A DNA stretch of 64,000 nucleotides from assembly GCA_013399875.1 (NCBI GenBank), contig VXAZ01006320.1, forward strand, positions 1,081,148 to 1,145,147, in the 5' to 3' direction. Positions 34,601-48,474 of the stretch are shown here, in pieces (position 1 is the first letter of the stretch; each line of letters opens with the position of its first letter). This DNA comes from Gymnorhina tibicen (Eukaryota; Chordata; Aves; Passeriformes; Artamidae). The notes under the pieces were generated by a model. It had not been told where the DNA came from, searched no databases, and saw only the letters and a list, made by a program, of their open reading frames with translations. A program made the translations under genes and the position numbers.

Positions 34601-37600
34601 GGAAATGGGTCTTTATCCTTTGCATGCTAGGGGCAAACTTTCCCACAGCTGAGATCAGGCTTGGCGGGAGGCTGTAATTCTTGGGAGGCTGCTGGTGTGC
34701 TTCAGCCTTGTGCTGAGCGGATGGGAAGCGAAGTCCTTGGTCTGAAACGGGCAGCGCTGTACATAAGGCTCTTACCTTATTTCTTAGGTGTCTGTCAGAA
34801 GTCATCCTTGAGGACAGGCCCTTCAGCATGGATGCTGGTGTGAGGTTAGGAAGAGACATAGCACGTGCTGTAGTGATCTTCCTCTTTTTCTCCTGCTCGG
34901 TTTGCTCTTTTTATTTTGCTTTTTTCCTTAGGCACTCTGCTGTGTGGAATGCAAACCTCACGAACTCATCTAATAAAGTCTAGCTAGTGCTATTCAGAGA
35001 CAGAGCCTGATCTGCAAGCTCAGTGGGTGGCTGGCAAAGACCCCTAGTCGGGGTGGCCATAAATACTAAGGTGACAGGAGTGAAGAAGGTTAATGGAAAG
35101 GAAGAAGTAAGGGAGAACAAGAGTAAAGGGATTCTTAGTAGGAGAGTGGGGGAAGAAGGGGCTGAGCAGCATGGTGCTCTGTCATTTCGCCCTTTCTTGA
35201 ACTCCAGAGTTGGAATTGGGTTTCTTTTGATCTCCTCCCTGTTCGTAAATTATCCCTGAGTAATTTGAAAACAGACCGTTCCCCTTTTGTAGCATTTTGT
35301 TCCCAATCCGGAGGGAAACTTTAGTTTATGGCAGTGTTGCTTGGGAGAACTGTGCTATGAACTGGCTTGCTTTTGCCATGTCACTTGGAAGACTGCAGAA
35401 GAAAGAGGGTGATAAAAAGGCAGAATGGCAGCCAAAAAGGGGAAAGAAGAGCTCTTGCAAATGCTGTTTGAAGCAAAGACTGTGGGAATGCAGGTGGAGA
35501 ATAAAAGACAAAGCAAAGCCAGTAATTTATGAGAGAGTAGCGCTACTATGGTGCAGCAGCACTACTGGAATTGGCTTGATTTTGAAATAATTAACTAGAA
35601 ATCCATTGCCTTACAAGGTCTTTGGTTTGTTTTTTTCCAAATTGGAGAGATTTTGATACAAATCAGGTAAGAGAGGCGTTTCTAAGCACGTGTGTGTGTA
35701 CGTGCTTGTGTGCCTCAGTGCGTTAAGGGAATGAATGAACAAATATGCTTGCTGGGCCTTGAGGGACACTTATTCAGAAATAGTAGGGAATGAGGGAGAT
35801 ACACTAGTTCCCAGGGGCAGTGAGGGAGAGCTGTACAAGATAAATAAAGGTGATACATATCCCAGACGGGAAGAGGGGGAAGGGAAGCAATCCCAGCAAT
35901 TGGCTTGCTCTCATGACAGAGCACTGCAGCAAGCCTCCAGAAGCTGCATCCTGATGTAGGCTGAGCTGTAAGCAGAGAGTGAATTACTTCGTATACATGC
36001 TGAGTACCTCTTCAGCAGTGAGCACATCCTGCGGGTGAAAGCAGCAAAACCCAGAGAGGTAGCTACCATTTGGAAAACTTGTGAGCCAAGTAGCAAACTG
36101 TGGTGACACAGCTGAAAGGGTTCAGTGGGTTTGTTTTTCAAAGACCTTTTCCTCATATGGCTTGTGAGTGTGACCGAGAAACGGATCTGTAGCAGGGAGA
36201 AGTGCATTTCCAACAGATAAAACCGAATGCTAAGTCTTCTCCAAACCAAAGGTAGCAAGTTACTTAATCTAAAGTTGGAAACAGGGGAAGGAGAGCCTCT
36301 GTGCTGTCCTCTGCAGTGAAGGGACGAGTTCATATAGGTGATGCCTGAATAAACCTGATCCTGTGGTAGGAATACTGAGCTTCCCAAGTGAGAAAGCTCT
36401 AGGGGCTGGTCTTAGATAAAGCATCTGATACGATTTTTCTTGAAACCTTACCTGGAAAAACAATCTCAAGGTAAGCTGAATATTTGCATAATGCTCTTTG
36501 GAACTTGCATTGAAGCTGGTCACTGGGGATAGCAGTGTAGCAGCAGGGGAGGACTCTTGGGCCCTAACTTACCCTCTCTCTTAATAATCTGACCAAAGTA
36601 TCAATGCTGCATGTAGACTACCTGGAGACTACTGAAGCTGGAATTTAATAAAGGCAGATAGCTGAAACATGAGTTAGAAACAGCTTTAGCCTTGAGAAAG
36701 TGCCCCAGAAGTAACTGGAAACGCAGACACATAGCACATAAATAAGACCTAGTGGTTCTGGCACACTGGAAAAGTCCAGGCCATGTACCAGGGCTCTGCA
36801 CTAGCTGCTGTGCAAGCACAAAACCAAGACAGGTCTCTCTGTCAAAACAGGACAGGAGCTGATTAATGTGTGCAGGCACAGAAAGTAAAATCAGCGGGGC
36901 TGTGGAAGTGGCCAGGTAGTGACCATCCCAGCATTATCACTGCGTTTAATGGGGCTGATGGGAAGCTTTGCTCAGGAATTTTGGGGTGTATAAGGAAACT
37001 GAGGGTGTTTGTGACTGCTTCCTCCACACTTGTGGGAAGCTGCCTTCTTTCTCTCCCAGGTGATGGAGGCGGTGCTGGTGGAAGGCGGCAATTAGATTTG
37101 AGTTGGAGCAGAATGGCACAGAGGGGGCAGAACTCCTCACTCCAAGGCATGATTACAGGGTAGGCAATTAATCTGAAAGATATGCAGTGCTGGCAACAGG
37201 AGAGGCCCTGAGGGACACCTGTGTCTCTCCACTGAAGCTGTAGAAGGATTTTCATTGATGCATCGGTCTGTACCCTCTACTTGGCTTCCCTGTCCTGTAT
37301 TTTGGAATGGGACATTGTGTTGCATTTTCCTCTTGGCTCAGCAGTGGTAAATTGGTGAGAAACCCAAAGCACAAGAGCAGCAATGCTGGAAGGGTGGGGA
37401 GCAGGATAAAAAGGAATAAATTTGTTGATTCAGGCTGTGCTGGTATGTAATGTCAGAAAGCAAACTAGCTTGTCCTTGTGTCTGCCATCCATTTCAGAGA
37501 TGTGAAGAGATGGAGCAAGCACAGCCCTAGATGTGCATTTGCCTGTGCCTGTGACCTCCTGATAGGGTCTGCAGTGTCTCCAAGTTGTGTATTGATGAGA

Positions 37601-40600
37601 TGGAATGGGGAGAGTGGATGTGTGGTGCAGGGAGTTCATCTGGTGGTGTTACTGTGCTCAGGCCTGTACAATGCCTGTGACAGGAACTGTGTCTTATTTT
37701 ATCAATAGTTTGGGGCATGGAGTAACACATGAGGCTGAGCAAAGAGAAACTAGATGGACATTGGGAATGCTTTCTGCTACAGCAGGATGTATTGGGGTTT
37801 TTGTGTGCTGGGAACACTTCCTTTAGCTAGGTGGAAACAGCCCCCTTAGTTAATGTGCAGAGCGTCTGTGCCTGCCTTGGGGTTGTGCTAACTTGTTTCT
37901 GTTTCTTTGTCAGTCGGCTAACACGGAGTCTGGGTTCCCAGTCAGGGTGAGCCTTCAGTCTGTGTTTTCTTGTACAGTCAGAGAAGGAGACCTCATTTTT
38001 GCAGTCCTTTTAAAGCCAGGATACAAGTAGTACTGAAGGCTGTGATCATCCACTGTTAGAGAGGAACAAAATGTCTTCACGTCTCCATTCTCTGCTCATT
38101 CAGGATCTTCTGTGGTTCCCATGGGTATCTCTGTGGGAGAAGAGGGGCTCTGGGTAACAGCAAAGCTCTGGAGCTGTAGAGTCAGGACTTGGAGCTTTTT
38201 GTGCAGGGGCTGGCTGGGCCCCTCGCTTAGATCTGTTATATCCCTGCCTTTACACGCACATTTTTTCCCCAGGCATTTCTCTGGTAGGAGGCACAGCCTG
38301 CAGGGTGACAAAGGAGATGGAGTTGAGTGCTAAGCTCTTAGCTGGCAAGAAGCCATCCCGATCTTGGCGTGTGCAGGGGGCAACGGGATGGAAAAGTTGG
38401 GGAGGAAAAGCAGCTGTCGTCTTCTAGCACTGCAGTTCCTGCTGTGCCCACGAGGTGGGGGAAGCTCCTCGCTGGATGGGCAGTCACGGGGCGGGGGCTC
38501 GCCTGCCCCCTCCAGGCCTGTGTGACTTCGACCTGTCACCATTGCTGAGAGGGAATATGGAAGGGGGTTGGTTTGGGCAAGTACTGGGGTGCAGGTGGAA
38601 GGATGAGCTGTTCAAGCAACAGTGCTCTGATGAGATGTCATGTAAGAATACGCTCTGGGTTTCCATGCCCACAGGTCATACAGCACCAGCTTACCAATGA
38701 AACTGTTGTTCCTGCTGCCAGAAAATGTTCCTGTCTCTAGTGCGTGAACCAGGGCAGGTTTTGGCACCAGAAGAGCTTAAAAATATTGTTCCCCTGGCCT
38801 GGCTCTTGGGGAGGGCTGGCACAGAGCAGTTGAACAGGTGCTATTCCTGCTCTGGTCCAGTGCTAGGTTTCAAACAAGTGTGGTGTTCAAAAGGACAAGT
38901 CAATCTCTTCTTTGGAGGTGCAGTTAAATTTGACTTGAATTCCAGCTGGCCTCATCTCTGGCTTTAAACACCTTGCTCCCACAGCACAGTAAGGATGAAT
39001 GACTTGCTTTTGACCCTAGTTAAAAATCAGATCTCCAAATTTCTTATGTTTAGCGAAGACAGCTCCATCAGACCATTCTCACCAACCTCCATCTGTGTTC
39101 CTCAAGACCCCCTTCTACCATGCTTTTCAGAGATGATTCTCATTACGCGTTAACTCTCCCTCTTCCCCCTCATCTTGTGCTCATTTGGTAGAGAATCTGG
39201 TACAATCTCTATGTAATTTTGGGTGCTGTCTCAGCGCTGACAGCCCCAAGTGCCTAGGATGATGCTGGCTTCTTTGGCTGACAGTGGAGGGTTGTGCACA
39301 TTGACTGATAATGACCAAGCGGGGCTTTGGAGACCATGAACTGTAACCCTGAAACATACCTGGGAAGTAGCAGCTTCTCCCTGGGGCAAGCATGTGTCAA
39401 CAGGGGCACAGCCTAGGAGACATTAGCTGCCCAAAAATGCTGTAGACAGTGTCCTATGCCTGTCTGGGGGCTGTGCTGGCACTATCAATAGTTTGTAGGT
39501 GTGTACCTGTGCTTGTTATTGATGATGGGGATAAATGTGTCATGGTACTGCCAGTGAGTGCTTAGCCTAAAGTGAGCAGTGCCCAATTTGAGATCTGGCT
39601 GCACCTTGGCTGCCTCTCTGACCCTGTTTGTTTTCTTTCTCCCCACCACCGCAGGCTCGGGCCCAAGCGGAGGCCCTCCACATTGGGGATGTACACTTTT
39701 CTGTCAAGCCTGGTTCTAGTACCTCCTCTCCCAAACTCCACTCCAGTGCTGCGGTGCACCGGCTCAAGAAAGACATCCGGCGATGCCACCGCATGTCCCG
39801 GCGCCCCCTGCCCCGTCCAGACCCCCAGAATGGCGGGAGCGTGGGTGGCGGGGCTGGCATTCGTCCTCCTGTCTCGCCCTTCTCGGAGACCGTCCGCATC
39901 ATCAACCGTAAGGTGAAACCCCGCGAGCCCAAACGGAGCCGCATCATCCTCAACCTCAAAGTCATTGACAAAGGTGGGAAGCCAGCCAATGGGGCTGGGG
40001 GCCTGGCTCGGCCCAAGATCCCGTCCCGAAACCGTGTCATTGGCAAGAGCAAAAAGTTCAGCGAGAGTGTCCTCCGCACCCAGATCCGCCACATGAAGTT
40101 TGGCACCTTTTCGCTCTACAATAAGCCATCTGCTGCACCTACCCCCTCTCTGGAGGGCAAGGGGGAGGCTGAAGGCTCCCAGGCAGCCTCCTGCGGGCTC
40201 ATTATGGGCTCCACCCCCTATGATGCCCCCAGCTCCAGCTCCTCTGGCTGCCCATCACCCGCTCCCCATTCCTCCTCTGACCCAGATGATTCCCCTCCGA
40301 AGCTGCTCCCTGAGACCCTCAGCCCAGCCATCCCCGACTGGCGTGAGTCGGAGGTCCTCGACCTCTCAATCCCACCTGAGTCGGCTGCCACCAGCAAGCG
40401 TTCTCCCTCGGGAGGGTGCAGTGGGGGGCAGACACCCTCCTTGTCCCTCTCCTCTTCCGACCCAGAGCAGGAGGCTGGCGACTGGCGTCCTGAGATGTCC
40501 CCTTGCTCTAATGTGGTGGTCACAGATGTCACCAGCAACCTCCTCACTGTAACCATCAAGGAGTTCTGCAATGCAGAGGATTTTGAGAAGGTGGCGGCGG

Positions 40601-40626
40601 GCGGTGGTGGAGGAGGCAGCAAGTGA
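31578..40626 (+). CDS. CBX6: Chromobox protein homolog 6 (Polycomb, PRC1), 5'-partial
   Basis: A Polycomb CBX subunit of PRC1, nuclear and paralogous to CBX7. Two coding exons are visible, 31578-31644 and 39655-40626, and together encode about 345 residues. With the missing N-terminal part the protein would have about 405 residues, against 412 in human CBX6. The first exon gives [20 protein letters not shown], whose [13 protein letters not shown] is typical of CBX6. The second begins [20 protein letters not shown], has a basic segment around [20 protein letters not shown], a serine/proline-rich centre, and the Pc box [19 protein letters not shown], ending in a glycine run and SK. The chromodomain lies in the gap, so histone-binding residues cannot be judged. 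It is co-oriented with CBX7, about 11 kb downstream. Confidence 0.95.
31645..39654 (+). other. CBX6: CBX6 intron 4
   Basis: An 8-kb intron, donor gtaact, acceptor accaccgcag. It has an A-rich spot with repeated tcactcatt words at 33270-33311. No internal gene, RNA or large mobile element is recognised. Confidence 0.85.
33270..33311 (+). repeat. Poly(A) run flanked by 10-bp direct repeats
   Basis: atcactcatt at 33270-33279 is followed by an A run and a second atcactcatt at 33292-33301, then a third tcactcatt at 33303-33311. This may be replication slippage or the remnant of a retroposed insertion with a target duplication. Confidence 0.6.
39655..40626 (+). CDS. CBX6: CBX6 coding exon 5 (terminal)
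   Basis: Encodes 323 residues from [15 protein letters not shown] to the TGA at 40624-40626. Contains [20 protein letters not shown], the [18 protein letters not shown] block, [20 protein letters not shown] and the Pc box near the C-terminus, all shared with human CBX6. The codon third positions are GC-rich, unlike the flanking intron. Confidence 0.96.
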   Translation, partial: ARAQAEALHIGDVHFSVKPGSSTSSPKLHSSAAVHRLKKDIRRCHRMSRRPLPRPDPQNGGSVGGGAGIRPPVSPFSETVRIINRKVKPREPKRSRIILNLKVIDKGGKPANGAGGLARPKIPSRNRVIGKSKKFSESVLRTQIRHMKFGTFSLYNKPSAAPTPSLEGKGEAEGSQAASCGLIMGSTPYDAPSSSSSGCPSPAPHSSSDPDDSPPKLLPETLSPAIPDWRESEVLDLSIPPESAATSKRSPSGGCSGGQTPSLSLSSSDPEQEAGDWRPEMSPCSNVVVTDVTSNLLTVTIKEFCNAEDFEKVAAGGGGGGSK

Positions 40627-42639
40627 GCAGCCAGGTCCCCCCGCTCCAGGGGTGTGGGGGGAGCTATACCTGAGAGAAGTCGTGGTGCGAATGGCTGTCC
40701 TTAGTTCTCTCCTTCTCCCCTTGGCTGTCCCTCTGCCCTCACTGCCACCCTTCCTCCTCCTTTCCTCCTGCCCACTTCCTCTTGCCTGGAGGCTGGAGCG
40801 TGTCAGTGGGGGTGTGAGAGCACCCACTGTTCGTGGGTGTTGGTACTGCTAGGAGGAGGCAGGGAGGGTTGTGGTGGGGCTGGGGAGTGGTTGTTTGTCC
40901 TTGAATGTGGTGTTGTCCAACGGGCGGTGGAGCCTTTGGGGCTGAGGGATGAGTGAGCATGTGTCTGTGTGCCTGTGTGCAGGTGGTGAGGAAGGTGCTG
41001 CTCTTCCTCATTCCCCTTCCATCTTTGACAAAAACTGAAGAGGAGCTCCAAACCCTTGAGGGGAGGATGTAAGAGGATTGGAGCCCTTGCCTATGTCCTC
41101 CAGACTTTCTCCCACAAATGTGCATGCAGACTCTTCCATTCTTATGTTTCCCCCTTGCCATGACTGCCATCCTGCCATCCTTCCCCTCTTGGCCTGCGGC
41201 CTGGATCTGCCCTCTCCTCTACTGTTGTTGTGGCAGTTGCTGATCCAGATGCCCCCAGAGTGAGGGGGAGAAGGACAGGTGAAATGTCATGCCTGGAAGG
41301 TGCTTGAGACAAAGCTGGGGTGGTGGGGGGTGCCCCATGCAGCCTACGCCCCATATTGGCTTCCCCTTTCCTTTGACTATTGGTGCTACCTTGGCAGTTG
41401 TATGGGCGCTTTCAGGTGCCCTGATCCCTCCTCTTCTCCTGCATCTTCCAACCTGTTCAGCTCTGCAGGAGAAAGGGAAGAAAAGAGGACTCTGCTTCCA
41501 GCCCGGCTCTTCCTCCTGATGTTCATCACTTGCACTTGCTTGGGGGAGAGGGACATGAAATGCCTTTCCCTGGTCTTTCTGTGGTGGAAGCGGGAGTGGG
41601 CTGTGCATCCATCCCTCAATCTGTGGGAAGATCATGCCAACAGCGTGATGCTGCCCCAGCCGCATGAGGCTGGTCTGCTGCCTTGTGCGTAAGCTTCCCC
41701 CGGCCTTCTTTGCTTCCACTTGCTCCTTCCAAAGGAGGGAGGGGTGGATGCTAAGGCAGGTCGTTTGTTCTTCCTGCTTGCTTTTGCCTCTCCTGCTCTC
41801 CCCTCCCTGTGGTGAGTGGCCTGGAAGAGGTTTCCCCTCTGTCTTTTCAGCATCTGAAACAGCCCTTACAACTGTCAACCAAAGGTGCTCATAAGAAATA
41901 CCTGTCTCTCTCACATCGTATGCGTGTGCGCTGGATCTCTTGCCCTAAGGCTCCTGTGAGCTGATCTAAAAATTCCTTCTCTTCACCCCTAGCAAGTAGG
42001 AGGGAGCAAGACCACAGCTTGCTGTTCTTCATCCACAGCTCCCTCTTTCCTTGACCAGATTTGTTCACATCCAAAATAAGCTCTATTTTTTGCCTGCCAT
42101 TTCTGGCTTGCTCTGTTTCTGTGTGGGTCCTAAGCTTCACAGTGAGGTGCTGTTCCTTTGCTCTCCTTTCTTCCTCTACTCGCGCAGGACTGAGCCTGTA
42201 GAGGGAAGGAAAAGAGGTGCTGATCAACTGGTGGGAGAGCCTCACCGTCTCAGCCCTGTCCCTGGACGGGGCAGAGGGGTGTCACTTCTACAAAATATGC
42301 TGCAGAGGTGAAAAGGGTGGAAAAAATTCCTCATGCCAGGGCTCATTTACTTAAAAACCTGCCCTGGGCAGGTGAACACAAGTGGAATTGGCCCCTCTGG
42401 TGCTTCCACACAAGGATGTTCAGGAGCTGCTGGCTCTGAGGAGTGCTCTCCTGCAGTAGTGATTTTGTGGTTGCAGTGATCTGAGGATAGAAGGGAGGCA
42501 ATTTGTGGGAGGGAAGTAATATTTGTCTGCCCAAGGGACATTGTCAGGGTGGTAGAGGGATAGACCGGCTCTTGACCTTAATTAGGGCTTTTGTGCCCAG
42601 AGCTTGTCTATTCCCTGCCTCCAGCGCCTGGGTTGGTGT

Positions 42640-42645
42640 AATAAA
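42640..42645 (+). terminator. CBX6: Possible proximal CBX6 poly(A) signal
   Basis: AATAAA in ggtgtaataaaatctttgc, about 2.0 kb after the CBX6 stop. The downstream region is T/C-rich; use is uncertain. Confidence 0.35.
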
Positions 42646-44191
42646 ATCTTTGCTGCCCTCCCCACAAACCTTGCCTTGCAGTGGGTGGCATTCCAAGCTG
42701 TGGGAAACAGTGAATTCACACCAGTTGCGGTTGGGTGTCTGTGCAGACAGTCTGAGGGGGATTCCAGGTGCTGTTAGCACCACCCTTGGTACACCTCTTT
42801 CTTTTTCCTTCCTTGGTTAAAGAGCTTAGTGGACTCTTCGGGGATGTGCTTTCATTCACAGCTGAAGCTAGGGGCAGGGAGAAAGAGACTTCCCTGATCC
42901 ATTCACCAAGCTAAGGCTTTCTATAACTTGTTGGACTTGTGTGCGTGTCTGTATTAATACCTGCTTGTATTTTTTGTGGGTGTTTTTTTTTGTTTGGGGT
43001 TTTTTTTTGCGCATCTTTCCTGTGCCTAGCACACCCAGGGATCCCTTATGTTAACATAGCCTATCCATTTGACTGCAGCTTCAAAGATGAGCAGTTTGTA
43101 GGCATAGGGAAAAGCTCTTTCTTAGGAAAATAGCGAGGAGATTCTTCTCTTTTTCCTCCCCCTTCTGAATAAGAACTAATCTGTGGCTGTGAGATAAGAG
43201 GAGCTGCTTTGTGGGGTGGATGCAAACCGGCCAGTCACTTTAGGTTGTTAAGTTACTGTTTGGTGTGTATGTGGTGATGTGATTTGTTTTGTGGTATCAA
43301 GGTTCTGAAAAAAATGTTGAAGCGTTTAAGTGGGAGATAAAAGGGAACTTTAATAGGAAACTCTTGATGTGTTTTGGCCAAGATGTGTTGCTTGGCAGAA
43401 TTCTTTTCCCCAGTGTCTCTTGTATGGTGTTCTTTGGGGGCAAGGGGCAGGAATTGTTTAATTGAAGGGGTTTTGCCTTTCTCCAGAGTGGCAAGCAAGG
43501 GAACTGTCTGTGAAGAGCAAAACAGTGGGTCATTGTAGGGATGCTCCGCAAGGACCTTCTTCCTGCGGTGAGGAGATGAGGGGACTTGTTGAAGCAGAGA
43601 AACTCGTGCAGTAGATCCTCTTTGTGGAGGAAGAAAGGAGTATGATCCGGCTTGCAGACACAGCTCACCTGCTTGTGTGACAAATCCCTCCCTGGGTGGG
43701 TCACCAGGTGGGAACCAAACCCTGAACCTCTGGATCCGAAATGAGGATCCCGTGCTGTTTTGAGTTAGAGGTTTGCTAACTTGAATGCAGCGGTCACCTC
43801 AAGGTCCCTCAGGTGGACAAGACACTTGAGGCTGACTAACCTACCTTCGTATTCACGTGGGCTACGCTCCTCCTTCTGAATTTTTGCCCTTGCTCCTTAA
43901 TGGAGATAGGAAAGAAGATTCATCTATGCCTTTTAAAAATGGGCATGGAATTGAGGGAGGAGTTTATTTGAAAGTATCCCCTTCCTTTCCCCATAACCCT
44001 TAGAAAAAAAAAATCAACAAAAACAGGGAAATATTCTCTGTGTCTGTGCCATGTTTGTTCTCGTCGTCGTGTTTTTAGAGGAGATTTTATGATGGAGTGG
44101 AAAAAGTGAAATGATTAGTTTTGCATAAAAAAAGAAAAGTTCTAAAAAAAATTTCTACAGGGAGAGAGCGAGAGAGAGTTTAAAAATGAAT

Positions 44192-44197
44192 AATAAA
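44192..44197 (+). terminator. CBX6: Possible CBX6 poly(A) signal
   Basis: AATAAA preceded by an AU-rich and GAGA-rich stretch and followed by tgcagtgattgcac and a GT-rich gtagtggtatt, about 3.6 kb after the stop. Confidence 0.4.
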
Positions 44198-45554
44198 TGC
44201 AGTGATTGCACAAACTGTAGTGGTATTAGATGGTCCTTAGAGAAAAGAGTATTTTGTAGTATCGAAGCATGTGTGTCTGGGATGGTGTTTGGCTTGCTTG
44301 AACTGGAGGGAAAGGCATTCTAGGACTAAGCAGCGATCTCTGAGCTGAAAAGGCAAGTTGCATGTTGGAGGAACCCTGTCTACAAACCTTTCCCGTCCTT
44401 ACCTCCCAAGTGTTGGAGTGAGTTCCCTTCCCTCCCATACCTCTCCTGTGAGCTAAGGTAGAGTCTCCAAGTGGTTTTCTGGCTGAGCAGCCCTCAGAGA
44501 TGGCCGGTCACGTTCTGCCAGAATGTGGATCGGGCCATCAACATGGAAACAGTTGATTTACTTTGCATGCACAGCAAGCTGCTAACGTTTGGGGTTGGCA
44601 TGTACCTTTCCTGCCAAGTTGCTGTCTCTTCTCTTTTCCATCCCCTATATCCAAGCAGAATTAATCGTGGTGGGCTTATTTCCTGGGAAGCAGATATACC
44701 TCCCCTCTGTAGGGTTTCTTAACTTCTTCCAGTATCAGGTGGGGGGTGTCATTTTTCTTTATAGAATTCACCACATCACGACAGAACTGAGTCCCATTGG
44801 TGTGTATTCCAGCACCCTTTCTCCAACAGTGGCCAGATCTTTAGAGGCATATGAGAGAGCTGCCTTGTGTGCTCTGATCGTGTTGCTGAGGGTCATGCAC
44901 CCTCTTCTTGAGGCCAGCAAATGCTGGAAGTTTTTAGCAGGGAGAGGGGAGAGGAACACCCTGACAGGACTGTACTCAAGTAGGGCAGCCTTCTGCTCTG
45001 GCTTCCTTCGGGTGGTGGGGAAGAGTTGCCTGAACATTTCTTCAGAGTGAGGAGGCAGCTCTTGTGTGCTGGCTTCTCCGTCCAAGATGTCTCTGCTGGT
45101 GTTCATCTGGTGCGTGGGAGTGACTGCAGGGAAGAGGGAAACCACCAGATGTTGGTGTCTGAACAGAAGATGGCAGGCAGGGACACTTGAACAGCTTTTC
45201 TTGTCTGGACTTCTCTGGTGCCCTTTGCAGTGGCAGATGACTGATGTCTCGATGCTTCCCATAGCCTGGGCTGCACTTGGGAACCTCTCTCTGCCCATCA
45301 AAGTCTGTCAGTGCTTCCCATGGCTTTCAACTTGGAACAGAAATCTCCTGTCTTATGCTCTCTTCTCAACGAGCAGCATGGGACTGGCGGGGCATGAAGC
45401 TAATGAGATACAAGCTCCTTTGGGGATGAAAAACAGAAATAGTGTGGTGAGCAGGCCCAGCTGTGGTGAGCCACTGCTTAAATTCTGTTTTCAAAAGAGA
45501 AAGGGAGCATTTCTCTATGTCTCCACTTACTGAAGTTCCCAGGGAGATTTTGTG

Positions 45555-45584
45555 AAAAAACAAAAAAAAAAAAAAAGAAAAAAA
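45555..45584 (+). repeat. A-rich tract
   Basis: Thirty bases of A broken only by single C and G. If transcribed within the CBX6 3'UTR it would be a site of internal oligo-dT priming and false 3' ends. Confidence 0.8.
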
Positions 45585-48468
45585 TTACAACCACAATCAT
45601 ATTTTTACCAGGTAGGAGCTGTCTCTGAGCTGAGTCTTCCTAGGGATATCACTCCCTTCTCCAGCCCCTCTTTGTAGAGGAGGCTTCAGCAGCTCGCAGC
45701 TTTTGGAGATTATCGCCTTCCTGGGGACTTCCTGGCAGAAAGAGGTTGCCATGCTTGAAGGATGGTGTCCCAAGTTCCCCACACTTCTGCCCACCCCAGG
45801 CTGTGGCATTAGTGGGGCTGCTCAGGAGCAGGTCCTTCTTCCCAGGGAGGTGTAACAAACCTGGAGCGTGTGTTTGGCTAAGTGCTTATTTTCCCTTTTG
45901 CTTCCTTCCCCACCTTCTGACAAGACTTCTTCCTCCTTGCCTGGCACATCCTTTTACTCCAATGTCGCTTGCTTTTGCTGCATTTTTCAATTGCCCAATA
46001 ATCATGCAAGAGCTGGGATCTTATTTACTTCTTATATATAAATATATGAATATAAAAAACCTCCCCCCCTTTCTCCCCATCTCACCCACCACCCTGTATG
46101 CAGCCTCCCTGATCTCCACTCTGAAGGCGATCTGCTGTAGAGGGTTAATTTGGGGTCGGGGATTCGGTGCCTCCTGAGTTCTGTTCCTTCTTGGCTTGCT
46201 GTGGCTTTTCTGCCAGCTGTGTCACTGCCCTGTGCCTCTGTCACCCTCATGCCAAGGAGAGGGGGTGGAGGGGACCATCCTGCTGAGGATGCTGGCAGCC
46301 CAGCTCTCGAGGCATTTGCACAGAGATGGAGTGCTCAGTGTTGCTTCAGAAATCCCCTGCTCCTTGTCTGTGCTTCCTTCCCCAGGTAACTCCAGGAAGT
46401 ATCTTCATTTCACCAATGCTTTGAGGTTGAGAAAATAAGTGTCTTTATTTTCTTTTTTTACTTCTGTTTTTGAGATCCTTCCCCAGAGTGCAATGTGTAT
46501 GGTTTCTTTTGCGGGGCGTAGATGGCAGGAAATGTTGGGGTCTGTCTCCATCCTCACCTTTGCCTTTCCGTCCTCTGCTCCTCTCACATTTTGCCGTTGC
46601 CCTGTGTCAGACTGATGTGGTCGGAGGTATTTGCACCCTTGTCTGTGCAGGGTCAGTCGTGGCACCAGGAGCTTCTCCAGAGTTCTGTGTGGTGCATTCT
46701 GACGTGCCCTGTGTCCTACCTGCCTCACCTGTAAGCATGCAGCAGGGCCCTGAGTTCTTCTTTCTTCCCTTCTCTAAATTTCTCCTTCCAGGAGTGAAGG
46801 GAGATATAGTCAGTTGCCCTTCCCGTGGTGGTTGGCTGTCTCTGGCAGCTCTTCTGTCCATTCCAGCTTCTCTGTGGTGGAAAACAAAACAACTCCAGGG
46901 CCATCCAAAAGCACAGTCCTTGGGGTGAGGGTCCTTCCACCCCAGGTGAGCTCTGTGCTTTGAACCCACCCCCTCCAGGCACTGGCAGGTGGCACTGGGA
47001 TGGAGGGGCGGGATGCCCTCTGCCCCCCTGGGCTGAGTGGAGCTGGGAGGTGGGCAGCAAGCAGCGTGCTGTGGCACAGGGAAGAAGTAAGGTGACGGAA
47101 CTGCAGCAAGATGCAGTCAGAGTGATGCCAGCTTCTGCAACGGTTCAGATAATGTGTCTGCTGGGAGGAAAGGGGCATGGTGGGACGTGCAGGCAAAGTG
47201 GTAATTCCCATTGCAGGGCCCTGGTTCTTTACTTCATTCCTTGTTCAGCTGAGCACTTAAGAGCTCGCACTAAACCTCTGGAACACAGCTGGGTGGGTCA
47301 AAGTGCTTGGTGGGGCTTCAGGGCCTCATAGGACTAGTGGGGCTTTTCCATGCTCCCAAGCAGCCCCCCAGCTGGCCCCTGCTCTCTAGGGATGCTGAGG
47401 GCTTCCCTCTGGGCAGAGCAGCAGGTAGGTGCTCTTGCACAGGTAGGTTGTTCTTCAGCTGCCCTGGAGGGAGCCTGCTGCTTCCAGCTCCCAGCTGCAA
47501 AGCTGGGGCAGAATCTTAGGTCAAGTTCTCAAACGGAACAAAAAAATTAATTGTTGTGATGACTTTTTTTAGAAAAGAGTTGTCATGCCTGCACCTCCCC
47601 CAGGCAAATCAACTTAGTGTGCTGTCCTCCTTCCTCTTCTCCCATGTGCCATTAAGCCTTGTGCACTCCCTAAGAATAGAGGAGACTCTCTACTTTGGGA
47701 TTTTTTTCCCCCGTTTGTTTTCTTTTTGCATAGAAAGTTGTCTGCTGGTGGTGGAGGACAGGGGCCTGCTTCATCTGTTCCTTCCTTTCACCTTCCCCTG
47801 TGCCAAGCTTAGGCTAAAATGCTGCAGATTCCTGCAAACACTGAACTTGGAGCAGGCGAGTGACCCCACTGAGTTCTGTGGTACTTGGGTGCTTCAGATT
47901 CTGCCTGTGCTTGAGCTTTGGCAGCATCAGAGCCCTTTCCTTTCTCTTGGAGAAGGTCAGCCCTAACTCTGAGAGTGCTGATAGTTCTGGTGCAACCCAT
48001 CTGTCTCTTCATTTCCCCTCACTTGGCATACAGAGTGAAGGTGGTATTTTTTTTTAATTTAAAATAAACCTAAATATGTATCTTGTAATTTTTTTTTTAT
48101 TTTGGAAAAAATGCATTTAAGGATTGTGCACGGATGAATTGTATATCTATATATTATTTTTTTGTCTCGCAATTTTCATTTTAAATATAGTGTTTGTTCA
48201 GTTTTGTTTTGTTTTGTTTTTTAATCCAGTTCCCAGCTGGCTAAACTCTGTCTAGAGTGGATGGGTGGGAGGCAGAGCCATTGGAGGGGTGATTGAATCA
48301 CCCCTTCCCTTGGTGCTTCCCACAAGAAACTGGTTTGCTCCAGGTTTGGGGGTGGGGGTTGTGCTAATTACTCTTGTATTCTTGTACATTTTGTTCTTTC
48401 TGCTGCTCTTGAATATTGTATCAATGCCAGAAATGGGGAGTTAAAAATTAAAACAAAAAATTAACCCC

Positions 48469-48474
48469 AATAAA
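48469..48474 (+). terminator. CBX6: Likely distal CBX6 poly(A) signal
   Basis: AATAAA in aaccccaataaattgtta, followed by a GT-rich cctgttgttgttttcc. It closes a long AU-rich stretch, and GC-richer intergenic sequence follows. Confidence 0.65.

Noticed and set aside
39567..40106. Long open frames on the minus strand (up to 179 codons)
   Set aside because: They are antisense shadows of the GC-rich CBX6 terminal exon.
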